Origin: Clostridiales bacterium UBA1742
GTDB taxonomy: Bacteria > Bacillota > Clostridia > TANB77 > CAG-508
Direction: 5' to 3'
DNA: 64,000 nucleotides
NCBI GenBank assembly: GCA_002314935.1
Contig: DCHW01000013.1
Coordinates: 1 to 64,000 of the forward strand
Under the pieces are notes generated by a model. It ran no database searches. It had not been told where the DNA came from and was given only the letters and a program-made list of their open reading frames with translations. Both the position numbers and the translations under genes were made by a program. This document shows positions 48,594-58,026 of this stretch, in pieces (the stretch's first letter is position 1; the number at the start of each line of letters is the position of its first letter).

Positions 48594-48616
48594 CGGGCGA
48601 TTAAAATCGCCCCTAC
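48594..48616 (+). repeat. REP palindrome copy 5, with a degraded copy at 48638-48655
   Basis: Same palindrome as elsewhere; the neighbour GGGTAATTAAAATCACC has two changed positions in the arms. Confidence 0.8.
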
Positions 48617-48671
48617 ATTTTTGCGTTTTGTATTTTGTGGGTAATTAAAATCACCAGGTATATCTTTTTTA

Positions 48672-48986
48672 TTAATCTTCATCTACAAAATTAAATTCAT
48701 CTTTAAATTTTTCTTTGAACATTTCAAATACTGTATTTAATGTTTCTTCATCATCAACACTTACATAAGATTCTTCGTCTTCAGCATCTGTATCTTCAAT
48801 TTTTAATATTACTACTTCTCCATCTTCTTCGTTTCCTTCTTCCATTGGTAATAATATTACATATTCTTCATTTTCATATTCTATTAAATCTAAAAATTCA
48901 AATTTAACTTCTTTCCCTTCTTCGTCATTTAAAACAACTATGTTGTCTAATTCTTCTCCCATTTCTAAGTTTTCATTTTTATTCAT
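48672..48986 (-). CDS. DUF1292 protein (YrzB-like)
   Basis: This 104-aa very acidic protein belongs to DUF1292: FEFLDLIEYENEEYVILLP and a VVILKIED strand with an acidic tail. The ATG at 48986 has GGGAGA upstream. It is the third gene of the conserved ireB-ruvX-DUF1292 cluster. The function is unknown. Confidence 0.9.
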   Translation of the reverse strand: MNKNENLEMGEELDNIVVLNDEEGKEVKFEFLDLIEYENEEYVILLPMEEGNEEDGEVVILKIEDTDAEDEESYVSVDDEETLNTVFEMFKEKFKDEFNFVDED

Positions 48987-49027
48987 TTTTAATCTCCCTT
49001 CAAAATTAATTATATTTATATAAAAAA

Positions 49028-49453
49028 TTAATAACATTTATTAATATATACTTCTAGTATATATGTTGCAGATAATGTATCTACTATTTTCTTCTTTTTT
49101 GTTTTATTAACACCTAATTCATTCATTGTATTATGTGCTTGTACAGTAGTTAATCTTTCATCAATTGTTTCAATTTTTATTTTATTATATTTACATTTTA
49201 ATTTATGAATAAATTTTTCAGTTTCTTCTACCCTAGGTCCATAATCCCCATTCATATTAATTGGCATTCCAATAACAATTGTATCTATTTTATATTCTTC
49301 AAAAATCTTATCAAGCTCACTAAGTAATATTTTATCGTTTCCATTATGAGTAATTGTTTTTAATCCTTGAGCTGTTATCCCAAGTTCGTCTGTTATTGCA
49401 ATACCAGTTCTTACTTTTCCATAATCAATTCCAAGTTTTCGCATATTATTCAT
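49028..49453 (-). CDS. ruvX: RuvX/YqgF RNase H-fold nuclease
   Basis: This 141-aa protein has the RNase H-like motifs [28 protein letters not shown] and DERLTTVQA. YqgF is linked to rRNA 5'-end maturation and Holliday junctions. It overlaps ireB by 8 bases. An alternative ATG three codons later would also fit. Confidence 0.93.
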   Translation of the reverse strand: MNNMRKLGIDYGKVRTGIAITDELGITAQGLKTITHNGNDKILLSELDKIFEEYKIDTIVIGMPINMNGDYGPRVEETEKFIHKLKCKYNKIKIETIDERLTTVQAHNTMNELGVNKTKKKKIVDTLSATYILEVYINKCY

Positions 49454-49700
49454 CTAACCCTATATAATGTTTTACCATTTTTTCTAACAATTCGTCTCTT
49501 TCAATTATTCTTATTAAATTTCTAGCATTTTTATGACTTGTTATATATGTTGGATCTCCAGATAAAATATATCCAACAATTTGGTTTACAGGATTATATC
49601 CCTTTTCTATTAAGGCATCATATACTTCTTTTAAAACCTCTTTTGCTTTAATATCTTTATCTTTTTCAACTTTAAAATTCATAGTTTTATCACTTACCAT
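49446..49700 (-). CDS. ireB: IreB family regulatory protein
   Basis: This 84-aa protein matches IreB/UPF0297: [34 protein letters not shown]. In Enterococcus IreB is phosphorylated by the PASTA kinase IreK, so it may be a PrkC target here. AGGAGG precedes the ATG. Confidence 0.95.
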   Translation of the reverse strand: MVSDKTMNFKVEKDKDIKAKEVLKEVYDALIEKGYNPVNQIVGYILSGDPTYITSHKNARNLIRIIERDELLEKMVKHYIGLDE

Positions 49701-49710
49701 GATTTACCTC

Positions 49711-50820
49711 CTAAATATAATTAATATTGCTTTCATCTTTGTCTGCATCATCAAGATATTCTTCTAATTTTTTTGTTACTTCTTCTAATCCTGTACCCTT
49801 ATAATAATCAGCAATTACAAAATTAGTTCTTGGATATGCATCTATATCTTCAACAATTTTTTGAGATTTATTTTCAGGATTTTCCTCTACAATTTTTATT
49901 TTTTCAATATCACTCTTAACTACTTCTAAGAAATTCTTTACACCATCAACATCTACTCCAGAAAATGCAATTGCAAATTTAGGTCCCATATACCTTACAA
50001 AAATATATTCCGAAGAAATACTCGCTTTTACATTGTTACTTATTTTTATAATTATATCCGTTCCTACATCTCTACCAAATTTTTTGTTAATTTCCATAAT
50101 ATTTGTAATTTCAAACATACAAATTGTAGATTGAACATATTTATCTATTATTCTTTTACCTTTTCCATATAAATATTCTGCAGAATTCAACCCAGTAGTT
50201 CTGTCCACTCTATAAATATTTTCTATTGTATTTTGATATGTAACTGTTTTTAAAACTGCAACAATATTATCCTTTACAACCCCAAGTATATTTGTATCCA
50301 TATTATCAAAAGCATGTGCTTCACTACTTTCTATAATCCAATATCCAATATACACATTGTCAATATATAAAGGAAAAAACATAGCTGACTTGGCTCTTCC
50401 AAATTCTGATCTTTGATAACTCAATTTTTCTTCAGGAGTATTAACTGTTATATATTGAGGTGTAGCAGTAGCAATACTCTTTTTAAACATTTCATCAGTA
50501 TGTAAGTTTTTTAATGTATCCCAATGTTTTTCATTAACATTTGTTGCTTTTAATACATATTCTGCTCCATTAAAAACAACTATACTAGAATATTTTATTT
50601 GAAATTTTTCTATTAATATGTCATTTATAACCTTCAGTTTATCATCAACTGCACTATCTTTTCCAATAGTATCTAAAAAATCTTGCAATACATTCAAACT
50701 TGTTATTCTATCATTTATATTTTTAAATTTATTGATTTTTTTAGATATTCCAAGGTTATATATTATTAATCCAATTATTACTATTACTAATAATACAATT
50801 ACTATAAATATTGGATTCAT
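49711..50820 (-). CDS. membrane GAF + degenerate GGDEF protein
   Basis: This 369-aa protein has an N-terminal helix (1-22), a GAF-like domain (about 45-190) and a GGDEF-like fold (about 205-345). The catalytic motif GGDEF is replaced by MGPKF (in RYMGPKFAI), so cyclic-di-GMP synthesis is unlikely; it may be a binding or scaffold domain. It is 19 bases downstream of the ParA-like gene and 10 bases upstream of ireB. Confidence 0.75.
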   Translation of the reverse strand: MNPIFIVIVLLVIVIIGLIIYNLGISKKINKFKNINDRITSLNVLQDFLDTIGKDSAVDDKLKVINDILIEKFQIKYSSIVVFNGAEYVLKATNVNEKHWDTLKNLHTDEMFKKSIATATPQYITVNTPEEKLSYQRSEFGRAKSAMFFPLYIDNVYIGYWIIESSEAHAFDNMDTNILGVVKDNIVAVLKTVTYQNTIENIYRVDRTTGLNSAEYLYGKGKRIIDKYVQSTICMFEITNIMEINKKFGRDVGTDIIIKISNNVKASISSEYIFVRYMGPKFAIAFSGVDVDGVKNFLEVVKSDIEKIKIVEENPENKSQKIVEDIDAYPRTNFVIADYYKGTGLEEVTKKLEEYLDDADKDESNINYI

Positions 50821-50839
50821 TTTTTATGTCACCTCTTTT

Positions 50840-53464
50840 TTATTGATATTTTTTCATTTTATTTAATGTATTATTCATATCTTCAGAAAAGTTATCTCTA
50901 TATTTTTCTCCCATTGGATAATATGTTTGTTTTCCCATTAATGGATATGCCAAATTAGCTAAATCCTTTAGCGAACTAATAAATGTTTTTGTATATCCAT
51001 TTAGGTTCATAGAACACATTGCTAACGCTTCCAAATACTTTGCATAATTTTGCATTTCAAACGGAATTACACAATATGGAACTATATCTTTATTAAATAA
51101 TTCTGTCATATAGCTCATTCCTGGATCATTATAAAATGCTATTCCACCAATTAATGTTTTAGCAGATAAATTTCTTATTTTTTGAAATTTGTTTATAACA
51201 ATTTTTATTTTATCCTGTTTTAATATTTCTTTAGCCTTTAAATTTCTTAAAAAAGCTGTTAATGGTTGAATTGTTAAAACATCCATACTTTGTACTAAAA
51301 ATATTTCCTGTGATTTTTCAAAATACTGAATAGGAGTTTCAAAATCACAATCTACTAATACCACAGAATAATTCTTTATTAATGTGCTTAATATACTATC
51401 TGCATCTGAAAAATCTATATTTTCAGTTGGCAAAGATGTATAAATTCCTAAATTTTTATTTGGTGTTAATCCTTCTGCTATTCCACTTTTCAATTTGTTT
51501 ATACTTTCCTGAGCAACATTTCTTAGTTTTTCTTCATTATTTGTATAAATATAAAATGCATTTTTACTTTTAGTTAAATCAAGAACTGCTGTTTTTATTC
51601 CCATAGAAGCAAACAATTCAGCCAAATTATTTACTACAAATGATGTTCCATTTTTAGTTGTTCCAACAAAAGTAATTACCTTTTTATCTTTACTTAATAA
51701 AGATGTAAAATTTGAATTTATATTATTCTGTTGACTATCCATAATTCCAGTATTAAAAGCTACTGTATTATCTTCAACTTCATCATTATTTAAATCAGAT
51801 AAATCAAAGTCATCATTGCTATCATTTGGTTCAATTATAGTTGTATTTGTTTCTTGATTATCACCAAATCCAAACAAATCTATACCCTCTTCTTCATTTT
51901 CAGCATTTGAATCAAATGTTTCTATATTTTCTTCTTCATTTTCAGCATCTAATCCAAAAATATCAAACTCATCTTCTTCACTTTTTTCTTCTAAATTATT
52001 ATTACCTTGATTAAAAATTCCATTAGATAAATCTATATTATCATCTTCTGTATTATTTAATTCAAATAAATCTAATTCATCATCTTCTTCTACACTATTT
52101 AATCCAAATAAATCTAATTCATCATTTTTAATATTTTCTGTTTTTTCAATATTGTTTGAATTTTCTGTTTCATTTTCTAACTGAGTTAAATCTAATGTCT
52201 CTATTTCTGTTTCTTCGTCTGTTACACTTTCTGTTAAAGGTGTTTTTCTAGGTCTTCCTCTTCCTCTTTTTGGTTTATTTTCTTGTTCTATATTAACTGG
52301 AACAATTTTTTTAGGCCTTCCTCTTCCTCTTTTTACAGGTTCTACTTGGTCTGTTACTATATCTTCTTTCTCTTTTGTTGTAACTATATTGTTTTGTTCT
52401 ACCATTTCTTGTTTAAATTCATTGTTTTGTTCTATAACATTTGAATTCTCAATATCATCAATTTGTTCTAACAAAGCATCTAAATCTGGTAATTTATTAT
52501 CAACTTTGTTTGTTTCTTTTATTATGTTGTTTTCTTCTAGTTTTTGAGGTTCAACTATACTCTTTTGAATTGGTATAGTTCTTGGTGAATCTTTTATTAA
52601 TTTTTTAACCCCTTGTTTATTAACTCCAGTTGGAACTACAATTGGTTTTGTTATTTGCTTTTTATCCTTTTCTAGCATTTTAACATTAATTCCCTTTTTT
52701 ACTTCAGAGCTCTTTTTATATGCTGGAGTATTAGTTATACTCTGACTAGGAATATTATTATATGTTTTTGCATTTATCATTAACTCTTGATATTTGGGAG
52801 ATTTTTCTTCTAAAACTGCTTTTACCCATATTGGTAAATATGAAATTATTATTCTTAATTGATTATCATTATACTGTGAAACAATATTGTTAAAGCTGTC
52901 TAGGTATTTTTCTTCATTTTTTCCCAATCTTCTATAATGATTTAAAATATTTTGTACTTCTGCTTCGCTAACATTATTTTCATCTTCTGATTGATAATTT
53001 ACACTTTCAGCTTCAATTTTATAGTATTGTTTTGCATCTCTTTTGTTTCTAGGCTTATTTATTAGTTTACATACTTCATCAATTTTTCTATCTTGTCCAA
53101 TTAATGCGCTATATATACCAATTCCAAAATATTTTACTAATACATCGTCAGATTTTGATCTTCTATCGTTACAAATTAAAACTATATCTGTATTATTTCC
53201 TTGAGCATCTGTTGCTTCATCACTAATATTATCTAATTTATCAAATAAAAATTTATCGTTATTCTCATAATTGTTATTTATAAATGGTTCTAAGTCTTCA
53301 CTTATTACAACCCTATCATAACTTTTATCCTTTTGTAATTCTCTTATAATTGCATTAAAGTAATATACATTCTTATATGATAAAATCTCTTTGTATTGTT
53401 TTTGATATTTTTTTATTATTGCATCTGAAATTTCGTCATTATTTACTGCAAATAAAACTTTCAT
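50840..53464 (-). CDS. receiver-like / AT-hook / ParA-type ATPase-like fusion
   Basis: This 874-aa protein has three parts. The N-terminus (about 1-150) is a receiver-like or CpaE-like fold (KVLFAVNNDEISDAII). The middle (about 240-600) is low-complexity: two AT-hooks, KRGRGRPKK and KRGRGRPRK, then acidic repeats of the type DELDLFGL/DEFDIFGL. The C-terminus (about 610-860) is a MinD/ParA-like domain whose P-loop is degenerate (FVGTTKNGTS). AT-hooks bind the minor groove of AT-rich DNA, so a nucleoid or pole anchor is possible. I do not recognise the whole architecture. Confidence 0.65.
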   Translation of the reverse strand: MKVLFAVNNDEISDAIIKKYQKQYKEILSYKNVYYFNAIIRELQKDKSYDRVVISEDLEPFINNNYENNDKFLFDKLDNISDEATDAQGNNTDIVLICNDRRSKSDDVLVKYFGIGIYSALIGQDRKIDEVCKLINKPRNKRDAKQYYKIEAESVNYQSEDENNVSEAEVQNILNHYRRLGKNEEKYLDSFNNIVSQYNDNQLRIIISYLPIWVKAVLEEKSPKYQELMINAKTYNNIPSQSITNTPAYKKSSEVKKGINVKMLEKDKKQITKPIVVPTGVNKQGVKKLIKDSPRTIPIQKSIVEPQKLEENNIIKETNKVDNKLPDLDALLEQIDDIENSNVIEQNNEFKQEMVEQNNIVTTKEKEDIVTDQVEPVKRGRGRPKKIVPVNIEQENKPKRGRGRPRKTPLTESVTDEETEIETLDLTQLENETENSNNIEKTENIKNDELDLFGLNSVEEDDELDLFELNNTEDDNIDLSNGIFNQGNNNLEEKSEEDEFDIFGLDAENEEENIETFDSNAENEEEGIDLFGFGDNQETNTTIIEPNDSNDDFDLSDLNNDEVEDNTVAFNTGIMDSQQNNINSNFTSLLSKDKKVITFVGTTKNGTSFVVNNLAELFASMGIKTAVLDLTKSKNAFYIYTNNEEKLRNVAQESINKLKSGIAEGLTPNKNLGIYTSLPTENIDFSDADSILSTLIKNYSVVLVDCDFETPIQYFEKSQEIFLVQSMDVLTIQPLTAFLRNLKAKEILKQDKIKIVINKFQKIRNLSAKTLIGGIAFYNDPGMSYMTELFNKDIVPYCVIPFEMQNYAKYLEALAMCSMNLNGYTKTFISSLKDLANLAYPLMGKQTYYPMGEKYRDNFSEDMNNTLNKMKKYQ

Positions 53465-53468
53465 GCTA

Positions 53469-53879
53469 TTAACCCCTCCAACCTTTTACAACTATTGCAA
53501 ATACAAGTGGCAGCACTTGACAAATAACTAAAATTGTTGTAAAAGCAATCATCGTTCCGAATCCTCTGTGTTTCATATCCAATCTTCTTGTTCCTAACAC
53601 ATATTGATAAAGTGCACCAACTACTATTCCGATAAAACAGAATGGTATACTAAATAATCTAACTTTATTTAAAATATATGCTGTCATTCCGTAAGTTTCT
53701 GATCCATATTTTTCATTATACTTTTGTATTTCTTTATCATTTTGTTCCTTTACTTCCACAATATCACTTGCTGTATTTGTATCCATATTATTTGTTACTT
53801 CTACGGCTTGAACTGTTTTAAAGGATATTATTACTAATAAAGCAATCACTGCAGATATTACTATTTTTTTTATTTTCAT
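53469..53879 (-). CDS. small secreted/membrane protein of unknown function
   Basis: This 136-aa protein has a signal peptide (about 1-25), a short acidic extracellular stretch and two membrane helices (about 77-95 and 110-130), with a basic loop RRLDMKHRGFG between them. The layout recalls small subunits of secretion systems, but I do not recognise the family. It is first in an operon with the ParA-like and degenerate GGDEF genes. AGGAGG precedes the start. Confidence 0.6.
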   Translation of the reverse strand: MKIKKIVISAVIALLVIISFKTVQAVEVTNNMDTNTASDIVEVKEQNDKEIQKYNEKYGSETYGMTAYILNKVRLFSIPFCFIGIVVGALYQYVLGTRRLDMKHRGFGTMIAFTTILVICQVLPLVFAIVVKGWRG

Positions 53880-54045
53880 ATTTGCTTTGCCTCCTAATAT
53901 TTCTATTATTTTACCTTATAACATCATACATTATTATACAAAAAATAGCAAGTAAAATATTTTATTTTTAAAAAAATATGACTGCATCTAAAATGCAATC
54001 ATATTTTCTTGTGTTCAGGCAGGTGTACACGTCTGTCCGAACTTA

Positions 54046-54237
54046 TTAGGGTTCATATTTGAACCACTGACGTCCGTATCCGGACAATCCGCGGTCATAA
54101 GTAAACCCCAAGTCCTCTATTTCTGCAAAATCCACTTTCACAGAAGCAGGGAACACGCAATATTCATCCGAGACGAGTATTGCGCCTTTTTTCCGCAGTT
54201 GCTTACGCAACTTTTCGGAAATTATAGAGGGGTCCAT
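54046..54237 (-). CDS. orphan small protein with GC-rich codon use and an in-frame CGG
   Basis: This 63-aa soluble protein is unrecognised: MDPSIISEKLRKQLRKKG at the start, YGRQWFKYEP at the end. AGGAGGGG precedes the ATG. Codons such as GCG, TCC, CGC and CGT differ strongly from the genome. Codon 15 is CGG (54195-54193) and must be read as a triplet for the frame to stay open. It is therefore an exception to the CGGN pattern, consistent with recent acquisition. Confidence 0.6.
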   Translation of the reverse strand: MDPSIISEKLRKQLRKKGAILVSDEYCVFPASVKVDFAEIEDLGFTYDRGLSGYGRQWFKYEP

Positions 54238-54316
54238 TTTTCCCCTCCTTTCTTTTTTATTTGACGTGCATTTCTGCATATCATTTATATTATATCATTT
54301 TTTTTATAGCAAGTCA

Positions 54317-54342
54317 AAAAGACACCTTAATAGGTGTCTTTT
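54317..54342 (-). terminator. spoVG terminator
   Basis: 10-bp stem AAAAGACACC/GGTGTCTTTT around TTAATA. On the minus strand the run of T is shorter than on the plus strand. Confidence 0.75.
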
Positions 54343-54353
54343 CTTTTTATATA

Positions 54354-54638
54354 TTATTCTGCTGATTCTGTAGAATCCATTTCTGCATCAGGAGCTTCAA
54401 AAGCTTCTAATATAGCTGATTGGATTTTTTCTCTTGTTTCAGCATTAATTGGATGAGCTATATCTTTGAATTCTCCGTTTGGAGTTTTTCTACTTGGCAT
54501 AGCTATAAATAATCCATTTTGACTTTCGATAACTTTTATATCATGAATTACGAATTCATTATCGAATGTTACAGAAGCAACAGCTTTCATTCTGTTCTCT
54601 GAATTTACTTTTCTTAAACGTACGTCTGTTATTTGCAT
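54354..54638 (-). CDS. spoVG: SpoVG RNA-binding regulator
   Basis: This 94-aa protein is a clear Spo[59 protein letters not shown]. It is a site-specific nucleic-acid-binding protein that affects septation, virulence and capsule genes in Firmicutes. The GGAAGGCGGTG site precedes it. Confidence 0.97.
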   Translation of the reverse strand: MQITDVRLRKVNSENRMKAVASVTFDNEFVIHDIKVIESQNGLFIAMPSRKTPNGEFKDIAHPINAETREKIQSAILEAFEAPDAEMDSTESAE

Positions 54639-54803
54639 TTAGTGCACCGCCTTCCAATGTTTTTTTGTACATTTTTCTATGTACAATTCATATATTCGCC
54701 AAAAAAATATTTTTTCCTTCTTTATTTTCTCTTTATTTTATATTTATCATTTTTTTGTTTTTTACATATTATGTTTTATAAAGAATATTTTTCTATAAAA
54801 ACA

Positions 54804-54832
54804 TTGAAATATTTTTATTATCATTGTATAAT
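54804..54832 (+). promoter_or_regulatory. murC promoter
   Basis: TTGAAA (54804-54809), 17 bases, TATAAT (54827-54832). Confidence 0.75.
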
Positions 54833-54860
54833 GCATTATGTTAAGAAAGGTGTGCAAATT

Positions 54861-56252
54861 ATGATTAATCTTAATAGTATAGAAAATTTAAAAAAATATA
54901 AACACATTCATATGATTGGAATTGGTGGAATTAGCATGAGTGGAATTGCCGAAATACTGCATAATTGGGGTATTTTTGTAACTGGTTCTGATTGCACTAG
55001 AAGCAAAATAACAGATAAATTAGCAAGTCATGGTATTTATATTACTATTGGTCATGATTTTTCAGTTGTAAAAAGATCTGATTTAGTTGTATATTCTGCA
55101 GCAGTTAAACAGGATGATCCAGAAATTTTAGAAGCCAAAGTTAATAATATACCAGTTGTTGAAAGATGTGATTTTGTCGGCCTAATAACAAGAATTTATA
55201 AAGATACAATTGGAATTGCAGGTACTCACGGTAAAACAACTACAACTTCTATGATTTCTTCATGTTTTATCGAAGCTGGTTTTGATCCAACAATTCAAGT
55301 TGGTGCAATTCTTAAAGAAATCAATGGTAATAGTCGAGTTGGAAATAGTGATTATTTTATTTTAGAAGCATGTGAATATGTCGAAAGCTTTTTAAAATTT
55401 AGTCCTAAAAGTTCAGTTGTTTTAAACATTGATAATGATCACCTTGATTATTTTAAAAATTTTGACAATATTAAATTAGCATTTAAAAAATATGCAACTT
55501 TAACTCCATATGATGGTTTACTTGTAGTTAATGCAGATGATCCAAGTTGTTTAGAATTAAGAAAATGTACAGATGCTAAATTTGTAACTTTTTCTATCAA
55601 TAACCCTAAAGCAAATTTTATTGCTCGTAACATTACCTTTAATTCAAATGGATTTTCTAAATTTGATGTATATCATAACAACTCTTATTTTGGAGAATTT
55701 CAATTATCAGTCCCTGGAATTCATAATGTTTACAACGCTTTAGCTTGTATTTCTCTTTGCCTTGAATACAAAATCGATAAATATATTATAAAATCAGCAT
55801 TATCAAAATTCACAGGAGCAAATCGTAGATTTGAATTTATTGGTTCTTACCAAGGTATTAGTGTTTTTGATGATTATGCTCACCATCCAAGTGAAATATT
55901 AGCAACTGCAAAAGCTTTGAAAAATAAACATTTTCGTCAATCTTGGGTTGTTTTTCAACCACATACATATAGCAGAACTCAAGCTTTATTAGACGATTTT
56001 GCAAAATCTCTTTTAGATTTTGACAATCTAATAATTACAGACATCTATGCCGCAAGAGAAACAAATACCTATAATATATCTTCTATCGACTTATTGGAAA
56101 AAATCAAGTCTTTAGGAAAATCAGCTGTATATATACAAGATTTTAATGATATTGCAAAATATATTAGAGAACGTGCTTGTCCAAAAGATATTATTCTTAC
56201 ACTAGGCGCAGGTACTGTCACAGAAATAGGAAGAAAAATTTTAAATATATAA
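54861..56252 (+). CDS. murC: UDP-N-acetylmuramate-L-alanine ligase
   Basis: This 463-aa Mur ligase adds the first residue of the peptidoglycan stem peptide. It has an N-terminal Rossmann motif (MIGIGGISMSGIAEI), the ATP loop GIAGTHGKTTTTS (near residue 115), and the C-terminal FDDYAHHPSEI and QPHTYSRT motifs. AAAGGTG precedes the ATG. It is a single-gene unit with its own promoter and terminator. Confidence 0.97.
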   Translation: MINLNSIENLKKYKHIHMIGIGGISMSGIAEILHNWGIFVTGSDCTRSKITDKLASHGIYITIGHDFSVVKRSDLVVYSAAVKQDDPEILEAKVNNIPVVERCDFVGLITRIYKDTIGIAGTHGKTTTTSMISSCFIEAGFDPTIQVGAILKEINGNSRVGNSDYFILEACEYVESFLKFSPKSSVVLNIDNDHLDYFKNFDNIKLAFKKYATLTPYDGLLVVNADDPSCLELRKCTDAKFVTFSINNPKANFIARNITFNSNGFSKFDVYHNNSYFGEFQLSVPGIHNVYNALACISLCLEYKIDKYIIKSALSKFTGANRRFEFIGSYQGISVFDDYAHHPSEILATAKALKNKHFRQSWVVFQPHTYSRTQALLDDFAKSLLDFDNLIITDIYAARETNTYNISSIDLLEKIKSLGKSAVYIQDFNDIAKYIRERACPKDIILTLGAGTVTEIGRKILNI

Positions 56253-56266
56253 TTTGTTCTTATTTT

Positions 56267-56320
56267 AAAAAGAGTAGTTTAAAGCAAAACAAAAAAATTT
56301 ACTTTAAACTACTCTTTTTT
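56267..56320. terminator. bidirectional terminator murC / uppP
   Basis: 18-bp stem AAAAAGAGTAGTTTAAAG with its complement around a 17-base A-rich loop. Confidence 0.85.
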
Positions 56321-56327
56321 TATTATT

Positions 56328-57107
56328 TTATCTTACAAAGAAAATAATAATTGCTAAAATCCCAACTACTATTCTATATATTGCAAAACATTTAAATGTT
56401 CCTTTCTTTAAGAACTCTAATAAATATTTTATAACAAAAATTCCAACTATAAAACTAACCAATACACCTATTATAAATTCCATATTAAAAACAAAATCTG
56501 AAAGTTTTAAAAGCGTTGCTCCAAATATAATTGGAGTTGCAAGCATAAACGAAAATTTAGCAGATGATTCACGATCTATTCTAAGTAATCTAGCAGTTGT
56601 CATTGTTATACCAGAACGTGATACTCCCGGAATAAATGCTAAGCATTGAGATAAACCTACTAAAAAAGTTTGCTTTAAAGTTAAATTTTCATATTTTGTT
56701 TCATTTTTGGAATATTTATCTACAACATATAAAATTATTCCCATAATAATTAGTGAAAAAGCAATTATTATTGGGGCTTTTAAACATTCCTCAAAAAATC
56801 GATCTAATACAAAACCAATTATTGCTCCAGGAATTGTTGCAATTACAAAATACCAAAACAATTTTCCTTCGTTACTTTTTTTACCAACTATTTGATTAAC
56901 TCCACATTTAATTAAATTTATCCAATCCATAAAGAAAAATATTCCTATTGCAAGCAGCGTTCCAAAATGTAACGCTACATCAAAAGATTCTGGTATGTTC
57001 CAAGTTAAAATCCAAGGAATTAAATTTAAATGAGCAGAACTTGAAATTGGTAGCAATTCTGTAAGACCTTGTATTAATCCTAAAACTATAGATTGAAATA
57101 TTGTCAT
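56328..57107 (-). CDS. uppP: undecaprenyl-diphosphatase (BacA/UppP)
   Basis: This 259-aa membrane enzyme recycles the lipid carrier of cell-wall synthesis. It has about eight helices and the motifs GLTELLPISSSAHL (near residue 14) and FIPGVSRSGITMT (near 158) that hold the catalytic residues. AGGAGG precedes the start; it follows dpaA by 15 bases. Confidence 0.96.
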   Translation of the reverse strand: MTIFQSIVLGLIQGLTELLPISSSAHLNLIPWILTWNIPESFDVALHFGTLLAIGIFFFMDWINLIKCGVNQIVGKKSNEGKLFWYFVIATIPGAIIGFVLDRFFEECLKAPIIIAFSLIIMGIILYVVDKYSKNETKYENLTLKQTFLVGLSQCLAFIPGVSRSGITMTTARLLRIDRESSAKFSFMLATPIIFGATLLKLSDFVFNMEFIIGVLVSFIVGIFVIKYLLEFLKKGTFKCFAIYRIVVGILAIIIFFVR

Positions 57108-57122
57108 TTGTTTTCTCCTCCT

Positions 57123-57972
57123 CTACGCATTTTTAATGCACTGTTTTATATACTTTGCAGCAGTTATAGGTGCTACTTTCCCTGGCAATGCCAATTCTAA
57201 AGTTGCATTTATTCCCAATTCTTTGGCTTTTTCATAATCTACTCCTCCGGGGTTTTGAAGCCAAATCTATAATTATGCAATTTTTATTAACTTTTTTTAA
57301 TTTTTCATCATCTAATATTAAATATGGTATTGTATTAAATATAAAATCAAACTTATGCAATTCATCTATTAAATTACTTAAATAAATTGCATTATAGCTA
57401 TATGAATTTATTTTGGCAATATCTTTTTCTTTTCTTGCTTCACAGTATACATTTGCTCCAATTCCAGTTAGCATTTTAGCAAGTATTTTTCCTATTCTTC
57501 CAAATCCCAAAATCAAACAATTGCTATCATGTAAAGTTATTTTGCTTTTACTCATAGCAATTTCAATTGCTCCTTCTGCTGTTGGAATCGCATTTAAAAT
57601 AGCCAATTCTTCACATTCTAACAAATCCGTTAATCTTATACCATATTCATCTGCTAATTCTTTTATTTTATTATTCACTGCACCAGTTATCAATTCTTTT
57701 GTTTTCATGTTTTTAAATATATTTTCTATACAAATTTTATTCTCGCCAAATGGTGCATTGATATTTTCACCATCTTTCGATAATGGTATTGAAGTTATAA
57801 TTTTTTCTGCTTTTTTTATTTCTTCCAAATTTTCACATTTAATAATCTTATTATTATCAAATAAATATTTTTCAAACGCATATGTATATACATTTTCCCC
57901 ATCATTTGCAAGCATTTCGGCAAGATATGCAATTCGCAAATCTCCACCTATAATTCCAATTAAATTATTCAA
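57123..57972 (-). CDS. dpaA: dipicolinate synthase subunit A, one CGGA +1 site
   Basis: DpaA (SpoVFA) is the NAD(P)-dependent subunit of dipicolinate synthase, working with DpaB. It starts at TTG with GAGAGG upstream: NNLIGIIGGDLRI. A Rossmann loop LILGFGRIGK lies near residue 153. The unshifted frame ends DLASKPRRSRL. Reading CGGA at 57249-57246 as glycine gives DLASKP-G-GVDYEKAKELGI and then LPGKVAPITAAKYI, matching the family ending. The full protein is 282 aa, ending 15 bases before uppP. Confidence 0.92.
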
Positions 57973-58026
57973 TAAAAACCTCTCTTTCTTTATATGATTT
58001 TATTAAATAATTTTAAGAATATTCTT

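Larger units (their letters stand above)
48325..48671. other. gene-free stretch of 347 bases
   Basis: It holds the rlmN leader, a hairpin terminator at 48436-48470, a REP palindrome at 48594-48616 and a degraded REP at 48638-48655. I see no coding frame. Confidence 0.6.
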
